A stretch of DNA of 64,000 nucleotides from Anaerococcus murdochii (lineage in GTDB: Bacteria > Bacillota > Clostridia > Tissierellales > Peptoniphilaceae), in contig NZ_JAIPME010000002.1 in the NCBI RefSeq assembly GCF_019957155.1, positions 620,001-684,000 of the forward strand. Direction: 5' to 3'. Under the pieces are notes generated by a model. The model saw nothing but the letters and a program-made list of their open reading frames with translations. It had not been told where the DNA came from and searched no databases. A program made the position numbers and the translations under genes. Shown in pieces: positions 63,159 to 64,000 of the stretch (the stretch's first letter is position 1; the number at the start of each line of letters is the position of its first letter).

Positions 63159-64000
63159 CTATACTCCTCCAAACATTAGAGGTACAAATAGAGCGATTTT
63201 TTCTGAGAAAGTTACCATAAAGAGTACTATTAAAAGACATACAATAAATGGCCAAACTTCCTTAATAAATTTCTCCATTTTAAGATCAAGGATTGAGCAT
63301 ACAGTAAACATCATAGAACCAAATGGTGGTGTAAGACCGCCAATCATGATATTAACTATAAAAATCATACCAAAGTGTAGTGTATTTATACCAAATTGAG
63401 TAGCTGCTGGTACTAAAAGTGGTGCAAGGATTACAAGAGCTGCTCCACCTTCTATAAACATACAAATTATTAGAAGTAGTAAATTAACCAAAAGTAAAAA
63501 TACTAGTGGTGAATCTGTGAAATTAACTAGGGCCTGAGTTATTTCTTGAGGAATCATCTCAAGTGTTAGGTAATAACCAAAAACCTTGGCACTGGCTATG
63601 ATTAATAGGACTGACCCTGTTGATTTTACAGTATCCATAAGGACAATGCCTAGGTGTTTTACCTCTAGTTTTTTGTAGATTAAAAATCCTACAAAGAGTG
63701 AAAATACAACTGCTATTGCACCTGCTTCAGTAGGAGTGAAAGCGCCTGTTCTCATACCCATGATAATACCAAAAGGTATAACAAGGGCCCAAGAAGATTT
63801 AAGGATTTGTTTTAAAACTTCTATAGCTGTAGCTCTTCTTTCCAAATTAGGTGAAAAGTTTCTCTTGATTGCTATTATCTGGACAGTAATCATCATGGCA
63901 ATAGTCATAAGGATACCTGGTCCGTAAGCAGCTAAAAACATTGATCCAACAGGTATGCCTGCTATGATTGAAAATAGGATGAGGTTGGTTCCTGGAGGGA
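63159..64000 (-). CDS. TRAP transporter large permease (DctM-type), start cut by window edge
   Basis: Open to the right edge on the reverse strand; about 280 residues are visible of a usual 425-430. The frame entering at the edge reads PPGTNLILFSIIAGIPVGSMFLAAYGPG, a DctM internal segment (PP-S/G-N-L). Further on come RTGAFTPTEAGAIAVVFSLFVG, ALLIIASAKVFG-like and TPPFGSMMFTVC, the conserved C-terminal motif. It imports organic acids or sialic-acid-like solutes with Na+ using a separate binding protein, expected just outside the window. Confidence 0.93.
   Translation of the reverse strand, partial: PPGTNLILFSIIAGIPVGSMFLAAYGPGILMTIAMMITVQIIAIKRNFSPNLERRATAIEVLKQILKSSWALVIPFGIIMGMRTGAFTPTEAGAIAVVFSLFVGFLIYKKLEVKHLGIVLMDTVKSTGSVLLIIASAKVFGYYLTLEMIPQEITQALVNFTDSPLVFLLLVNLLLLIICMFIEGGAALVILAPLLVPAATQFGINTLHFGMIFIVNIMIGGLTPPFGSMMFTVCSILDLKMEKFIKEVWPFIVCLLIVLFMVTFSEKIALFVPLMFGGV

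Overview
The window is low-GC chromosomal DNA of an anaerobic, fermentative, Gram-positive-type bacterium. The gene set fits the Peptoniphilaceae (Anaerococcus/Peptoniphilus-like Tissierellia), though this is an inference from gene content, not from a marker gene. The clues are AGGAGG-type ribosome sites, many Cys-lipoproteins, a butyryl-CoA-dehydrogenase-type enzyme, phosphotransacetylase, a V-type Na+-ATPase, an NhaC-type antiporter, a T-box ahead of thrS and class Ia ribonucleotide reductase. No rRNA, tRNA, CRISPR array, prophage or transposase gene was seen.

Layout. 1-5.5 kb: acyl-CoA dehydrogenase (cut by the edge), lipoproteins, a sugar kinase, a broken acetyltransferase and a two-domain FMN-binding-type lipoprotein. 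5.7-10.6 kb: a T-box-controlled thrS with a coupled ATP-grasp ligase and a MATE exporter. 10.6-16.9 kb: galE plus a sugar nucleotidyltransferase, then a small-ORF/LacI-regulator/malQ operon and a lipoprotein. 17-21 kb: CBS-domain membrane protein, CorA and NhaC. 21.4-29.9 kb: a nine-gene V-ATPase operon whose K subunit keeps the Na+-binding residues of the Enterococcus hirae enzyme. 31-36 kb: nrdA and nrdB, split by a roughly 1 kb gene-free stretch. That stretch holds a 756-bp element with 104-bp inverted ends and a strongly folded interior, flanked by copies of a 15-bp palindrome. 36.4-44.2 kb: RDD/sppA, then a nickel-pincer-cofactor operon (larE, larB, larC1/larC2 with a -1 frameshift signal) running into a FecBCD-type metal/cofactor ABC importer. 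44.4-50.2 kb: marR-ftsH, thioredoxin plus an unusual thioredoxin reductase, and a PII-like gene next to a decayed DUF1538 transporter gene. 50.2-60.3 kb: pta, DUF4446, cyclodeaminase, parB, parA, cinA, CPBP protease, rsmG, mnmG and mnmE, with four parS-like 16-mers, so this end is probably near the replication origin. 60.5-64 kb: Na/Pi cotransporter, HAD phosphatase and a TRAP permease cut by the edge.

How parts fit. The Na+-type ATPase, NhaC, Na/Pi cotransporter and TRAP permease (probably Na+-driven) suggest sodium-based membrane energetics. The lar genes and the ABC importer share one transcript, which suggests nickel or a nickel-linked ligand as the imported substrate. ParA/ParB and the scattered parS-like sites form the chromosome segregation system.

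Most unusual signals: the structured inverted-repeat element between nrdA and nrdB with its flanking palindromes; a short motif, R-x(0-1)-[FY]-I-D-L-[ST], shared by the disordered parts of FtsH, ParA and ParB; parS-like sites with variable centres; and the larC frameshift cassette with a structured 5' leader upstream of larE.
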